Assembly: GCF_004217185.1 (NCBI RefSeq)
Contig: NZ_SHKL01000001.1
Span: 1,115,001 to 1,179,000 of the forward strand
Reading direction: 5' to 3'
Source: Pseudonocardia sediminis
Lineage (GTDB): Bacteria > Actinomycetota > Actinomycetes > Mycobacteriales > Pseudonocardiaceae
Length of the DNA stretch: 64,000 bases
Within the stretch, counting starts at the first letter, position 1; every line of letters starts with the position of its first letter. A program made the translations under genes and the position numbers. The notes beneath the pieces were generated by a model. That model saw only the letters and a list, made by a program, of their open reading frames with translations. It did no database searches and was not told the DNA's origin. This document shows, one piece after another, positions 33,796 to 42,666 of the stretch.

Positions 33796-34569
33796 TCAGC
33801 CGATCGGCAGCCAGTCCAGGACGTCGCGGATGCGGGCGTCCCAGTAGCCCCACTCGTGCTCGCCGCGGGTGAAGCTGCTGGTCACCGACAGCCCGGCGGA
33901 CGAGGCCCGCTCGGCGAACCGCAGGCTGTGCTCGAAGAGCGGGTCCTCGGTGCCGCAGCACAGGTACAGCGGCGGGACGGCCGAGGAGTCGGCGCGCTGC
34001 AGGAGCGCGAACGGGTCGGCGTCGGTGCCCGCGAGGCCCGCGCCGTCGGCGATCCGCTCCCACATCCGCGGGTCCTCCTCGCGTCCCGGCCCGGCCGCCA
34101 GCGCCGCGAGGTCCAGCGCGCCGGACAGGCTCGCCGCCCCGGCGAAGCGGCCGGGGTCGGTCAACGCCCAGCTCAGCGCGCCGTAGCCACCCATCGACAG
34201 CCCGGCGACGAACGTGTCCTCGCGCCGCTCGGAGACCCGGAAGAAGCGGCCCACCACCTGCGGGAGCTCCTCGGTGAGGAACGTGCGGTAGTTCCCGCCG
34301 TAGGCCTGGTCGAGGTAGAAGCTGCGGTGCACCTGCGGCATCACCACGGCGATCCCGAGCTGTTCGACGTAGCGCTCGATCGAGGTGTTGCGGACCCACG
34401 CGGTGTCGTCGTCGGAGAGACCGTGCAGCAGGTAGAGCACCGGCGGCGGACCGTCGCCGGCGCCTCCGGTCACCCCGATCCGGGTGCTGGAGCGTTGCGG
34501 CAGCAGCACCGTCATCGACGTCGCGAGACCGAGGGAGTCGGCGACGAAGTCGCACCGCAGGTGGGCCAT
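33796..34569 (-). CDS. Esterase of the PF00756 (esterase D/antigen 85) family
   Basis: This 257-residue alpha/beta esterase has the nucleophile elbow VAGLSMGGYGALSWAL and a C-terminal GEHEWGYWDARIRDVLDWLP carrying the His. VLYLLHGLSDDDTAWVRNTSIERY marks the oxyanion region. It has no signal peptide, so it is cytoplasmic and closer to tributyrin or S-formylglutathione-type esterases than to mycolyltransferases. The gene is co-directional with the hydrolase 28 bases upstream, probably in one operon. Confidence 0.87.
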   Translation of the reverse strand: MAHLRCDFVADSLGLATSMTVLLPQRSSTRIGVTGGAGDGPPPVLYLLHGLSDDDTAWVRNTSIERYVEQLGIAVVMPQVHRSFYLDQAYGGNYRTFLTEELPQVVGRFFRVSERREDTFVAGLSMGGYGALSWALTDPGRFAGAASLSGALDLAALAAGPGREEDPRMWERIADGAGLAGTDADPFALLQRADSSAVPPLYLCCGTEDPLFEHSLRFAERASSAGLSVTSSFTRGEHEWGYWDARIRDVLDWLPIG

Positions 34570-34597
34570 GCGGTGATGGTCGCAGAGGCCGGCCGGG

Positions 34598-35698
34598 TCA
34601 GGGCTGGTCGACCGCGCCGGCCAGGAAGTCCAGGAAGACCGTCAGCCAGTGCTCGGCGGCGTCGACGTGCGGGCCGTGCCCGGACCCGTCGAACATCTCG
34701 ATGCGCACGAGACCACCGGCCGCGGCGTAGCGCTCGAGCACGTCCCGGATCTGGGTGACCATCGGCTGTGGCGGGAACACCTCCGCCCCCGGCCAGCCCG
34801 GCACGACCCCGGCCGCGCCGAGCGTGCCGAACTCCAGCATCGAGCCGTCGGCGACGACGAGGTCCGCGGTCCCGTGCGTCCACAGGATCGGCGGCTTCGG
34901 GCCGAGCCCGACGATCGCGTCCCAGCGGCAGTACTTCGGCGACAGGGCGTTGAGGATGCCGCTGGTGCCGGGGCCGAAGCCGGGCCAGTTCGGGGACGCG
35001 GCGCGGTCGCCGGGGTAGCCGCCGTCGCCGATCACGCTGAGCAGGACCTCGTCGACGAGCACGTCCTCGCGGTCGGCGGGCAGGGTGAACGACGGCGACC
35101 AGTACGACGAGCGCATGACGCTGCGGATGGAGAACGGGCTCTCGTCCGAGGAGTCGCCGGACGCCAGGCGGGACACCACCTCCGGGTTCGTGCCGCCCGC
35201 CCCGGACCCGGCGTGGTCGTCGAACACCGGCGTGCCGTCGCGGCGGACGGCGCCGTAGCCGAACGGCGACACCGGGTCGAGCAGCGTCAGCGACGCGACC
35301 GGGCGGTCGAGGGCGAAGCGGGTGATCGCGGCGCCCGCGGTGGACCAACCGGTCAGGTGCGGGGGAGCGTCGACGCCGAGGGCGCGGAGCAGGGCGTCGA
35401 GGTCGTCGGCCCAGTCGGCGAGGCCGCGGGTGGCGTCCAGCGGGGCGGGCTCGCTGCGCCCGAACGAGCGCATGTCCGGGGCGAGGACCCGGTAGCGGTC
35501 GGGGACGTGCGGCATGAGGTGCTCGAAGAACCGCCCGGTGGACAGGTTGCCGTGCACCAGGACCACCGGGATGCCGTCGTCGGGTCCGGACTCCAGCACG
35601 TGCATCCGGATCCGGTCGGTGTCCACGGTCCTCGAGCGCACTCCGGGCAGCAGCGTCACGCGCTGATCGTGGAGACCGCGGTCATAGCGGTCAAGCAC
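34598..35698 (-). CDS. Alpha/beta hydrolase
   Basis: This 366-residue alpha/beta hydrolase has HGNLSTGRFFEHLMPHVPDRYRVLAPDMRSFGRSE, the elbow HLTGWSTAGAAITRFALDRP and the acid/His in TADLVVADG and GSGHGPHVDAAEHW. It is larger than most epoxide hydrolase-like members because of a lid region (about residues 140-230). The GTG at 35698 has only a weak ribosome site; an in-frame GTG at 35659 is possible. Substrate unknown. Confidence 0.83.
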   Translation of the reverse strand: MLDRYDRGLHDQRVTLLPGVRSRTVDTDRIRMHVLESGPDDGIPVVLVHGNLSTGRFFEHLMPHVPDRYRVLAPDMRSFGRSEPAPLDATRGLADWADDLDALLRALGVDAPPHLTGWSTAGAAITRFALDRPVASLTLLDPVSPFGYGAVRRDGTPVFDDHAGSGAGGTNPEVVSRLASGDSSDESPFSIRSVMRSSYWSPSFTLPADREDVLVDEVLLSVIGDGGYPGDRAASPNWPGFGPGTSGILNALSPKYCRWDAIVGLGPKPPILWTHGTADLVVADGSMLEFGTLGAAGVVPGWPGAEVFPPQPMVTQIRDVLERYAAAGGLVRIEMFDGSGHGPHVDAAEHWLTVFLDFLAGAVDQP

Positions 35699-35822
35699 GG
35701 ATATCCCGGTGCGCCGCCGGAACGATCACCGCTACCGTCGTCGTCATGATCCAGGTGCTCTACAGCTGATCCGGCCCGCTACGGACCGCTGACCTCATCA
35801 GACTCGGAGTACCGGAGATCCC

Positions 35823-36986
35823 TTGTCCCACATCCTCATGGTCGGCGTCGGCGCGCACGGCCACACCAACCCGCACCTGCCCGTGATGACCGAGCTGGTC
35901 GCCCGTGGGCACCGCGTCACCTACGCGATCAGCGAGCCCTTCGCCGAGACCGTGGCGGGCAGCGGAGCGACACCGCTCGTCGTCGAGACGGCCCTGCCCG
36001 ACGAGACGGCGGCGCAGCACTGGCCGACCGACGCCGTCTCGGGCATGCGGCTGTTCCTCGACGAGGGCCGGACGGTCCTCCCACAGCTGCTCGACGCACT
36101 GGAACGGGACCGTCCGGACGCCGTGCTCTACGACATCGGCGGCTACGCCGGCCGGGTCCTGGCCCACCGCTGGGACCTGCCGCTGCTGCAGCTGTCCCCG
36201 TCGATCGTGGCCTGGGAGGGCTACGAGCAGGACATGGGCGACGCCCTGGCGTTCCTCGACGAGCCCGACGGTCTGGCCTTCCAGCACGACTTCGACGCCT
36301 GGCTCGGCGAGCAGGGGATCGACATCGGCTGGGCGGCGTTCAGCGGGCGCCCGCCGCGCTGCGCGGCCCTGGTCCCGGAGGCGATGCAGCCGAACGCCGA
36401 GCGCGTCGACCACGACGTCGTCACGTTCGTCGGGCCCGCCCTCGACCGGCGCCCGCACGAGGAGGAGTGGCCGGAGCCGGACCGTCCGCTGCTCGTGGTC
36501 TCGCTCGGCTCGGCCTACAACGACCGGCCGCAGTTCTTCCGTGACGTGATCGCCGCGATGGACGGGCTCGACTGGCGCGTCGCGATGTCGATCGGGCCCT
36601 ACGTCGACCCCGCCGACCTGGGCGAGATACCGGAGAACGTCGAGGTGCGCTCCTGGCTGCCGCAGCTCGCGGCGCTGCGGCACGCGTCGGCGTTCGTCAC
36701 CCACGCCGGGATGGGCGGCTGCTCGGAGGGCCTGTACGAGGGCGTCCCGATGGTCGCGGTGCCGCAGGCGGTCGACCAGTTCGGCAACGCCGCGCGGCTG
36801 GTCGAGCTCGGCGTCGGGGAGCACCTGCCGGCCGACGAGGTGACGCCGGAACGGCTGCGGGAGGCGATCCTGCGGGTGTCCGGCTCACCGGAGGTGGCGG
36901 CGCGCTGCCGGGAGCTGCGCGAGCGGGCCCGGGAGGCCGGGGGAGCGCGCGCCGCGGCCGACATCCTGGAGGACATGCTGCGCTGA
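35823..36986 (+). CDS. UGT-type (macrolide/flavonoid-like) glycosyltransferase
   Basis: This 387-residue GT1-family enzyme is closest to macrolide glycosyltransferases of the OleD/MGT group. The N-terminal acceptor half opens ILMVGVGAHGHTNPHLPVMTELVARGH; the C-terminal donor half has VVSLGSAYNDRPQFFRDVI and VTHAGMGGCSEGLYEGVPMVAVPQAVDQFGNAARL, the UDP-sugar signature with the conserved HAG. It would glycosylate and possibly inactivate a small hydrophobic acceptor. Translation appears to start at TTG (35823), with GGAG about 8 bases upstream. No biosynthetic cluster adjoins. Confidence 0.88.
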   Translation: MSHILMVGVGAHGHTNPHLPVMTELVARGHRVTYAISEPFAETVAGSGATPLVVETALPDETAAQHWPTDAVSGMRLFLDEGRTVLPQLLDALERDRPDAVLYDIGGYAGRVLAHRWDLPLLQLSPSIVAWEGYEQDMGDALAFLDEPDGLAFQHDFDAWLGEQGIDIGWAAFSGRPPRCAALVPEAMQPNAERVDHDVVTFVGPALDRRPHEEEWPEPDRPLLVVSLGSAYNDRPQFFRDVIAAMDGLDWRVAMSIGPYVDPADLGEIPENVEVRSWLPQLAALRHASAFVTHAGMGGCSEGLYEGVPMVAVPQAVDQFGNAARLVELGVGEHLPADEVTPERLREAILRVSGSPEVAARCRELRERAREAGGARAAADILEDMLR

Positions 36987-37047
36987 TCACCGGTTCGGCG
37001 GCGATCCCGGACAGGCCTGTCGTGGATCGCTGCCGAGCCGCTGATCA
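36985..37047. repeat. 63-bp palindromic intergenic element (copy B)
   Basis: This is the second member of the 63-bp dyad family (copy A at 1629-1691). It overlaps the stop codon of the glycosyltransferase by its first GATCA. The arms begin TTCGGCGGCG and end CGCTGCCGAG. It could terminate the glycosyltransferase transcript. Confidence 0.6.
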
Positions 37048-37211
37048 CCGGTTTGTCCGGGTCGATGCCCTCGTGTGACGGTCTGCACTAGGCCATCCGA
37101 GGCAGGCTCCGGTGTGTTGATTGTGGATCACCGGCCGGGGGTGGCACCGTCGTCACGGTCAGCGACGCCCGGTTCTCCGGTGTGTCGTCGGGGGTGGCGT
37201 CAGGGGGACTC

Positions 37212-38756
37212 GTGCGCAGGACCATCGTCTCGGTACTGACCATGGGCCTGCTGGCCGCCGGGTCGGTGCTCGCCGCCCCGGTCGCGCAGGCCGCACCCGC
37301 GGCCCCGGCCGCGCCCGCGCCGCCACCCGTCGCCTGGGGGGCCTGCCAGTCCCCGGCGTTGCAGCAGGCCCGCGCGCAGTGCGGGTTCGTGACGGTCCCG
37401 CTGGACTACGCGAAGCCGACCGGCACGACGATCCAGATCGCGGTCTCCCGGGTGAGGCACACGGTCCCGGAGAGCCGTTACCAGGGCGTCATGCTGGTCA
37501 ACCCGGGCGGTCCCGGCGGTCCGGGGCTGGGCCTGTCGCGGCTCGGCGCGTCGGTGCCCAAGGGTGCCGGTGCCGCCTACGACTGGATCGGCTTCGACCC
37601 GCGTGGCGTCGGCACCAGCAAGCCCGCCCTGAGCTGCGACCCCGACTACGGCGGCTACAACCGGCCCGACTACCAGCCGGAGAACGGCGCCGAGAAGGCC
37701 TGGCTGCCGAAGACCAAGGCCTACGCCGCCGCGTGCAAGGCCAAGGGCGGGAAGCTGCTGGAGAACCTGCGCACCGAGGACACGGTCCGCGACATGGACC
37801 GGATCCGGCAGGCCCTGGGCCAGAAGCAGATCAACTTCTACGGCTTCTCCTACGGCACGTTCCTCGGCCAGGTCTACGGCACGATGTTCCCGGACAAGGT
37901 CCGCCGGATGGTGCTCGACGGCGTCCTGGACAGCCGTGACTGGTGGTACAAGGCGAACCTGAACCAGGACGTCGCGTTCGAGAAGAACATTCAGGTGTTC
38001 TTCGACTGGGTCGCCAAGTACGACTCCGTCTACCACCTGGGCGACTCCGGCGACGCCGTCGAGAAGCGCTTCTACGACGAGCGCGAGAAGCTCCGCAAGG
38101 CCCCGGCCGGCGGCAAGATCGGCTCCTCGGAGTGGACCGACATCTTCCTGCGCGCCGGCTACAACGTCGGTGAGTGGCCGGCCACCGCGCAGGCGTTCGT
38201 CGCCGGCGCGATCAAGCAGGACTCCGCGGCGCTCAAGGCCGCCTACGACGCCGCCGGCTCGCCGACCGACGACAACAACTACGCCGTCTACCTGGCCACC
38301 CAGTGCACGGATGCGCCCTTCCCGACGAGCTTCACCACGTGGAAGGCCGACAACGCCCGCGTCGACAAGCTCGCGCCGTTCGAGACCTGGGGCAACGCCT
38401 GGTACAACGCGCCCTGCCTGTCCTGGCCGGTCAAGCCCGGCCCGGCACCGAAGGTGGACGGGACGAAGGTCGCGGGTGGCCCGCTGCTGATCTCCGAGAC
38501 CAACGACGGCGCCACCCCGTACGCGGGTGCGCTGAACGCCCGGAAGCTGTTCCCGAACTCGCGCCTGATCGAGGGCGTCGGGGGGACGACGCACTCGTCG
38601 TCGCTGTCCGGGGTGGCCTGCACCGACAACAAGATCGCCGACTACCTGGCCACCGGGAAGCTCCCGGCGCGGGTCGCCGGGAACCGTTCCGACGCCCAGT
38701 GCGAGCCGCTGCAGCCGCCGGACCCGACGAAGCCCGCGGCCCCGGGCGGGAGCTGA
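37212..38756 (+). CDS. Secreted alpha/beta hydrolase, tripeptidyl aminopeptidase-like (S33)
   Basis: This 514-residue exported protein has a signal peptide VRRTIVSVLTMGLLAAGSVLAA ending near the Ala-rich cleavage site (VAQAAPAA). The alpha/beta hydrolase domain has VNPGGPGGPGLGLSRLG (oxyanion region), IGFDPRGVGTSKP, the elbow NFYGFSYGTFLGQVYG, and a TAP-like C-terminal domain with ETNDGATPYAGALNARKL (Asp) and VGGTTHSSSLSGVAC (His). It would release tripeptides or amino acids outside the cell, like Streptomyces SlpD/E and Tap. The GTG at 37212 with AGGGGGA just upstream fits better than the GTG at 37182. Confidence 0.9.
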   Translation: MRRTIVSVLTMGLLAAGSVLAAPVAQAAPAAPAAPAPPPVAWGACQSPALQQARAQCGFVTVPLDYAKPTGTTIQIAVSRVRHTVPESRYQGVMLVNPGGPGGPGLGLSRLGASVPKGAGAAYDWIGFDPRGVGTSKPALSCDPDYGGYNRPDYQPENGAEKAWLPKTKAYAAACKAKGGKLLENLRTEDTVRDMDRIRQALGQKQINFYGFSYGTFLGQVYGTMFPDKVRRMVLDGVLDSRDWWYKANLNQDVAFEKNIQVFFDWVAKYDSVYHLGDSGDAVEKRFYDEREKLRKAPAGGKIGSSEWTDIFLRAGYNVGEWPATAQAFVAGAIKQDSAALKAAYDAAGSPTDDNNYAVYLATQCTDAPFPTSFTTWKADNARVDKLAPFETWGNAWYNAPCLSWPVKPGPAPKVDGTKVAGGPLLISETNDGATPYAGALNARKLFPNSRLIEGVGGTTHSSSLSGVACTDNKIADYLATGKLPARVAGNRSDAQCEPLQPPDPTKPAAPGGS

Positions 38757-38770
38757 GTTCTGCCCGGCGA

Positions 38771-38986
38771 CTACCCGTCCTCCGGGCGGGGCCGTCCGTC
38801 GATCAGCTCGTCGAGGGTCACGAACGCGCCGGCGTCCCCACGGTCGACCAGTGCCCGGGCCCGGGCGACGATGCGGGGCAGCTCGTCGGCGGAGACCACC
38901 CGGGACTCGACGATCTCCCCGCCGGCCTCGGTCAGCGTGACCGCCACGAGGCCGGCACCGGGCTCCTCCGAGAACGACAACGGCAC
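38771..38986 (-). CDS. Small hypothetical protein (71 residues)
   Basis: I recognise no family. The product begins with a possible strand pair (GLVAVTLTEAGGEIVESRVVS) and a helix (DELPRIVARARALV) and ends VTLDELIDGRPRPEDG, a plausible small folded protein with normal codon bias. The GTG at 38986 has no ribosome site, but TAGTCT lies 7 bases upstream and could be a -10 element for a leaderless transcript. A longer in-frame start (39136) gives a basic, shadow-like head and is rejected. Confidence 0.5.
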   Translation of the reverse strand: MPLSFSEEPGAGLVAVTLTEAGGEIVESRVVSADELPRIVARARALVDRGDAGAFVTLDELIDGRPRPEDG

Positions 38987-39102
38987 GCCGTCGAGACTAG
39001 GCAGCCCCGACCGCCTCCGCACACGCGAGACGCCCCGGGTGGGACGCCGCGCGGTCGGCGGACCGGGTCGCCTGGACCCGTCGCCCGCCCGACGGGTCAT
39101 GC

Positions 39103-39744
39103 ATGCTGTCCGATGTGGGGACCGGAGGGCTGACACTCGTCACCGACCGGCTCGTTCCCGTCGGTGCCCTGCTGACCGTCGTGACGTCGACCGGGACCGT
39201 GCAATGGCTCAAGGGCAAGCGCCGCCTCGCCCTGCTCGCGCCGCTGTCGGTGGTGTCGGTGATCGGGATCGTCGGGGTGACGCGGGTGGCGAAGCCGGGC
39301 TCGCCCTGGGCGCGCTACCGCTACGACGACGACCGGATGGGGCAGGCGCGGGCGCGGTTCGGCGGTCCGGTCGCGCCGTCGCGGCCGTCGCGGGCCGGGC
39401 CGACGCCTCTGGCCACGGCGGGGTTCGCGACTGTGCTGGTCGGCGTCGTCGCGGGGGTGCCGCTCGGGGCGGCGACGTCGTTCGTCGGCGGTGTGCTGAT
39501 GGCGCACGCGCTCCTGGCCCGGGCCGGTCGGCAGACGTCCCGTCTGGTGTGCACGGTCGTGATCGGGGTGGCTGCTCTGGCCGAGGCGATGCTCGTGGCG
39601 ATCGACCTACCGGCGCGCGGGACCCTGCCCGGCGCCGTCACGACGCTCGTCGTCGCGGCCGGGGTGGGCGTGTCGTGGCTGCCCTCCGCCCGCTCGGCGG
39701 ACGTCGATGAGGCCGCGTCGATCACCGAGGATGCACGCTCCTGA
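39103..39744 (+). CDS. Hypothetical membrane protein
   Basis: No family is recognised. The 213-residue product has hydrophobic segments near residues 17-28, 42-60, 107-135, 146-167 and 177-195, with a polar loop at 65-100 (WARYRYDDDRMGQARARFGG) that looks like a conserved cytoplasmic patch. The C-terminal tail is acidic. Start choice is uncertain: no ribosome site precedes the ATG at 39103, and a GTG at 39115 is equally possible. It is not obviously linked to its neighbours. Confidence 0.65.
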   Translation: MLSDVGTGGLTLVTDRLVPVGALLTVVTSTGTVQWLKGKRRLALLAPLSVVSVIGIVGVTRVAKPGSPWARYRYDDDRMGQARARFGGPVAPSRPSRAGPTPLATAGFATVLVGVVAGVPLGAATSFVGGVLMAHALLARAGRQTSRLVCTVVIGVAALAEAMLVAIDLPARGTLPGAVTTLVVAAGVGVSWLPSARSADVDEAASITEDARS

Positions 39745-39807
39745 GCACAGGCGTCATCGACGTGGTCGAGCATCGACGAATTCGCTATCGCTAACAGTTT
39801 CTGTTCT

Positions 39808-39823
39808 TCGATCAGATGTTCGA
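39808..39823. promoter_or_regulatory. Near-consensus LexA SOS box
   Basis: TCGATCAGATGTTCGA matches the mycobacterial SOS box TCGAAC-N4-GTTCGA at 11 of 12 specified positions. It is followed two bases later by TAGAAT (39825-39830), a -10-like element that would give a leaderless transcript of the HNH gene. LexA bound here would block polymerase. Confidence 0.65.
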
Positions 39824-39837
39824 ATAGAATGGTTGGC

Positions 39838-41139
39838 ATGACCGCGGTCGCCGACTTCTCCGTTCCGGGCACTCGCCCGGAACCCGTCGCGCCCACATTC
39901 GAACTCGTCGATCTGACGCTCCTGCGGCTCCTCGACGAATCCGACCCCGATCCACTGCTCGGGCCACGTCCGGAGGTCGAGCTCGTCGACCGGATCGCGC
40001 AGCTGGAATCGCTGCAGCATCGGGTCGCGTCGTTGCAGTCGGCGGCGATCCATGCGTTCGCCCGCCGTCATGTGGCCTCGCGGGTCGATGCCGGGGTGGT
40101 GGACCCGGAGAGGCTCGAACGCAGTGTCGCCGGGCAGATCGCCCTCGCGTGCCGGGTCTCGCCGATCGAGGGCGGGAAGCGGATGCGGATGGCGCGGGAC
40201 CTGCGCAACGGGCACGACCACGTCCTCGCCCTGTTCGCCGCCGGGGAGATCAGCGCCTACAAGACGGCGACGATCACCGCCGCCACGAGCGGCCTCGACG
40301 CCGCGGAACGGGCCGAGGTCGATCGGCGCCTCGCCGCGCACGACATCGTCCACATGGGCGTGGGGCGGATCCGGACCCTCGCTCAGGCGATCGCCGCGGA
40401 GGTCGCGCCGGAGAGGTTCACGGCGCGCAGTCGCGCGGCTCGTCAGGAGCGGCGTGTTTCGCTGCGCCCGGCGCCGGACGGGATGACCGACCTGATCGCG
40501 CACCTGCCCCTCGAGCAGGGCGTGGCCTGTTACGCCGCGCTGGCGAAGGCGGTCAACGAGGCCGCCGTCAGCCCCGAGCCGGTGACCCGTGGGCGGGGAC
40601 AGATCATGGCCGACACGCTGGTCGAGCGCGTCACGGGACAGGCCACCGCGCCCGACGTCGCCGTCGAGGTCCAGGTGGTCGTCCCAGTCGAGGCGCTGAT
40701 CGACCCCGACTCCCCGCTCCCCGCGCACATTCCGGGCCACGGCCCGGTCCCGCTCGACGTCCTCGCCACCAGTTCCGGCCGTAAGACTTTGCGCCGGCTG
40801 CTGACCCGGGCGGGCATCGTGATCGGCGGCGACTCCCGGCAACGCCTCTTCACCGGAGTGCTCGCCGAATGGATCCGAGCCCGCGACGGGTATCGGTGCA
40901 GCGAACCCTACTGCGATGCCCCGATCCGACATATCGACCACATCCAACGTTTCGCCGATGACGGGATCTCCGAGTTCGACAACGGCAGAGGTGTCTGCGA
41001 ATTGCACAACCATCTGCGGGAGACCCCGGGCTGGGCCGTGGAGAGGACCGCCGGCGGCGTCCACACGACGACACCGACCGGGCACGCGTATACCGCGCCC
41101 CCGTGGAGAACGGCTCGTTCCGAGGACCCCGGGCCATGA
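39838..41139 (+). CDS. DUF222/13E12-repeat family HNH endonuclease-like protein
   Basis: This 433-residue protein has an N-terminal DUF222 domain (about residues 25-300, including LRRLLTRAGIVIGGDSRQRL) and a C-terminal HNH domain with YRCSEPYCDAPIRHIDHIQRF and NGRGVCELHNHLRETPGW, in which the Cys/His ligands and His of HNH are present. The family is multi-copy and variable in actinomycetes (13E12 repeats of M. tuberculosis). The function is unproven, but DNA cleavage is likely. The ATG at 39838 fits a leaderless transcript; 39829 is an alternative. An SOS box precedes it. Confidence 0.85.
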   Translation: MTAVADFSVPGTRPEPVAPTFELVDLTLLRLLDESDPDPLLGPRPEVELVDRIAQLESLQHRVASLQSAAIHAFARRHVASRVDAGVVDPERLERSVAGQIALACRVSPIEGGKRMRMARDLRNGHDHVLALFAAGEISAYKTATITAATSGLDAAERAEVDRRLAAHDIVHMGVGRIRTLAQAIAAEVAPERFTARSRAARQERRVSLRPAPDGMTDLIAHLPLEQGVACYAALAKAVNEAAVSPEPVTRGRGQIMADTLVERVTGQATAPDVAVEVQVVVPVEALIDPDSPLPAHIPGHGPVPLDVLATSSGRKTLRRLLTRAGIVIGGDSRQRLFTGVLAEWIRARDGYRCSEPYCDAPIRHIDHIQRFADDGISEFDNGRGVCELHNHLRETPGWAVERTAGGVHTTTPTGHAYTAPPWRTARSEDPGP

Positions 41140-41198
41140 GAGTCGATCTGTTCGACCCCGATGTCGAGCCGGTCGCCTTCGCCGCGGACAAGATCTAT

Positions 41199-41236
41199 CG
41201 CGACGGGCCCCGGCCGTATGGCCGGGGCCCGTCGCG
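41199..41236. terminator. Perfect 17-bp hairpin between HNH and boxB genes
   Basis: Arms 41199-41215 and 41220-41236 are fully complementary around GTAT, followed by GAAAG on the plus strand. It separates the convergent HNH (stop 41139) and boxB (stop 41247) genes and is the strongest terminator-like hairpin in the window. Confidence 0.75.
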
Positions 41237-41246
41237 GAAAGAGTGG

Positions 41247-42659
41247 TCAGGCGAGGTGCACGTACTCGTAGTCGAAGGGCTTGCCGTTGATGCCGTTGCT
41301 CGGCGGGGCGATCCAGCCGGCGATCTTGCCGGTCTCGTAGACCGGGCGCATCAGCGACTGGACGTGGGTCTTGTCCGCCTCGCTCGGCAGCCAGTCGTCG
41401 ACCTTCGCCGCCCACACGTCGTCGGAGATCAGGTCGCCCTTCGGCGTCACGTGGTGCTCGCGGAACAGGCCCACGTTGCGGTTGAACCCGATGTGCGGCA
41501 GGTAGACCCGGTCGTCGAAGCCGTGCTTCTCGAGGATCTTGTTCCAGCGCTTGAGCCCGGACTGGCAGTCCTTGACGTACTCGTTGCGCAGGTCGAGGTT
41601 CAGCGCCAGCAGGGCCGGGACCTCGTCGGTGGTGACGGCGCCGTCGCGGACCACGTCGATCGAGTAGCCGGCGTCGGTGAGCAGGTGGTCGTCGCGGCGG
41701 CGCTCCTCCTGCCAGCGGCCCTTGAGACCCGCGGTGAAGTAGTTCGCCGCGTTCGTGGACTGCTCGGAGCCGAACAGGTCCAGCGAGACCGAGTAGTGGA
41801 AGTTGATGTACTTCTGGATCACGTTCAGCGGGATGCCGCCGTGCGGGGCGATGTCGGCGGTGTCGTGGGAGCGCATCAGCTCGCAGGTGCGGGTGACCAC
41901 GCGGTCGATGCCGGTGGTGCCCACGAACATGTGGTGGGCCTCCTCCTTGAGCATGAACTCGCAGGTCCGCGAGAGCGGGTCGAAGGCGGACTCCTTCAGC
42001 GTGCCGAGCTGGTACTTGCCGTCCCGGTCGGTGAAGTAGGTGAACATGAAGAAGCTCAGCCAGTCCGGGGTCTCCTCGTTGAACGCACCGAGGATCCGGG
42101 GGCTGTCGAGGTCGCCGGAGTTGCGCTGCAGCAGCGCCTCGGCCTCCTCGCGGCCGTTGCGGCCGAAGTAGGCGTGCAGCAGGTAGACCATCGCCCAGAG
42201 GTGACGGCCCTCCTCGACGTTGACCTGGAACAGGTTCCGCAGGTCGTACAGCGAGGGGGCGGTCTCGCCCAGACGGCGCTGCTGCTCGACCGACGCCGGC
42301 TCGGTGTCGCCCTGGATGACGATGAGGCGCTGCAGGTCGGCGCGGTACTCACCGGGCACCTGCTGCCAGACCGGCTGGCCCTTCTGCTCGCCGAACGCGA
42401 TCCGCCGGTCGTCGCCGCGCTCGGCGAGGAACACGCCCCAGCGGTACTCCTCCATCGCGACGTGGCCGAACTGCGCCCAGCCCTCCTTGCCGACGTCGAC
42501 GGCGGTGCGCAGGTAGACGTCCTGGGTCGGCACGGCCGGGCCCATCGTGACCCACCAGTTGAGGAAGTTCGGCTGCCAGGACTCCAGGGCCCGCTGCAGC
42601 TTCCGGTCGCCCGCGAGGTCGACGTTGTTGGGGATCTTCTCGCTGTAGTCGATGCTCAT
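41247..42659 (-). CDS. boxB: Benzoyl-CoA 2,3-epoxidase oxygenase component BoxB
   Basis: This 470-residue diiron monooxygenase converts benzoyl-CoA to 2,3-epoxybenzoyl-CoA in the aerobic box pathway. Iron-ligand segments are visible: MEEYRWGVFLAERGDD, NVEEGRHLWAMVYLLHAYFG and EFMLKEEAHHMFVGTTGID (ExxH motifs). Similarity to BoxB runs over the full length (opening IDYSEKIPNNVDLAGDRKLQRALE, ending NGINGKPFDYEYVHLA). It lies 7 bases after boxC in an operon. The reductase partner BoxA is not in the window. Confidence 0.93.
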   Translation of the reverse strand: MSIDYSEKIPNNVDLAGDRKLQRALESWQPNFLNWWVTMGPAVPTQDVYLRTAVDVGKEGWAQFGHVAMEEYRWGVFLAERGDDRRIAFGEQKGQPVWQQVPGEYRADLQRLIVIQGDTEPASVEQQRRLGETAPSLYDLRNLFQVNVEEGRHLWAMVYLLHAYFGRNGREEAEALLQRNSGDLDSPRILGAFNEETPDWLSFFMFTYFTDRDGKYQLGTLKESAFDPLSRTCEFMLKEEAHHMFVGTTGIDRVVTRTCELMRSHDTADIAPHGGIPLNVIQKYINFHYSVSLDLFGSEQSTNAANYFTAGLKGRWQEERRRDDHLLTDAGYSIDVVRDGAVTTDEVPALLALNLDLRNEYVKDCQSGLKRWNKILEKHGFDDRVYLPHIGFNRNVGLFREHHVTPKGDLISDDVWAAKVDDWLPSEADKTHVQSLMRPVYETGKIAGWIAPPSNGINGKPFDYEYVHLA

Positions 42660-42666
42660 GTCTGAC

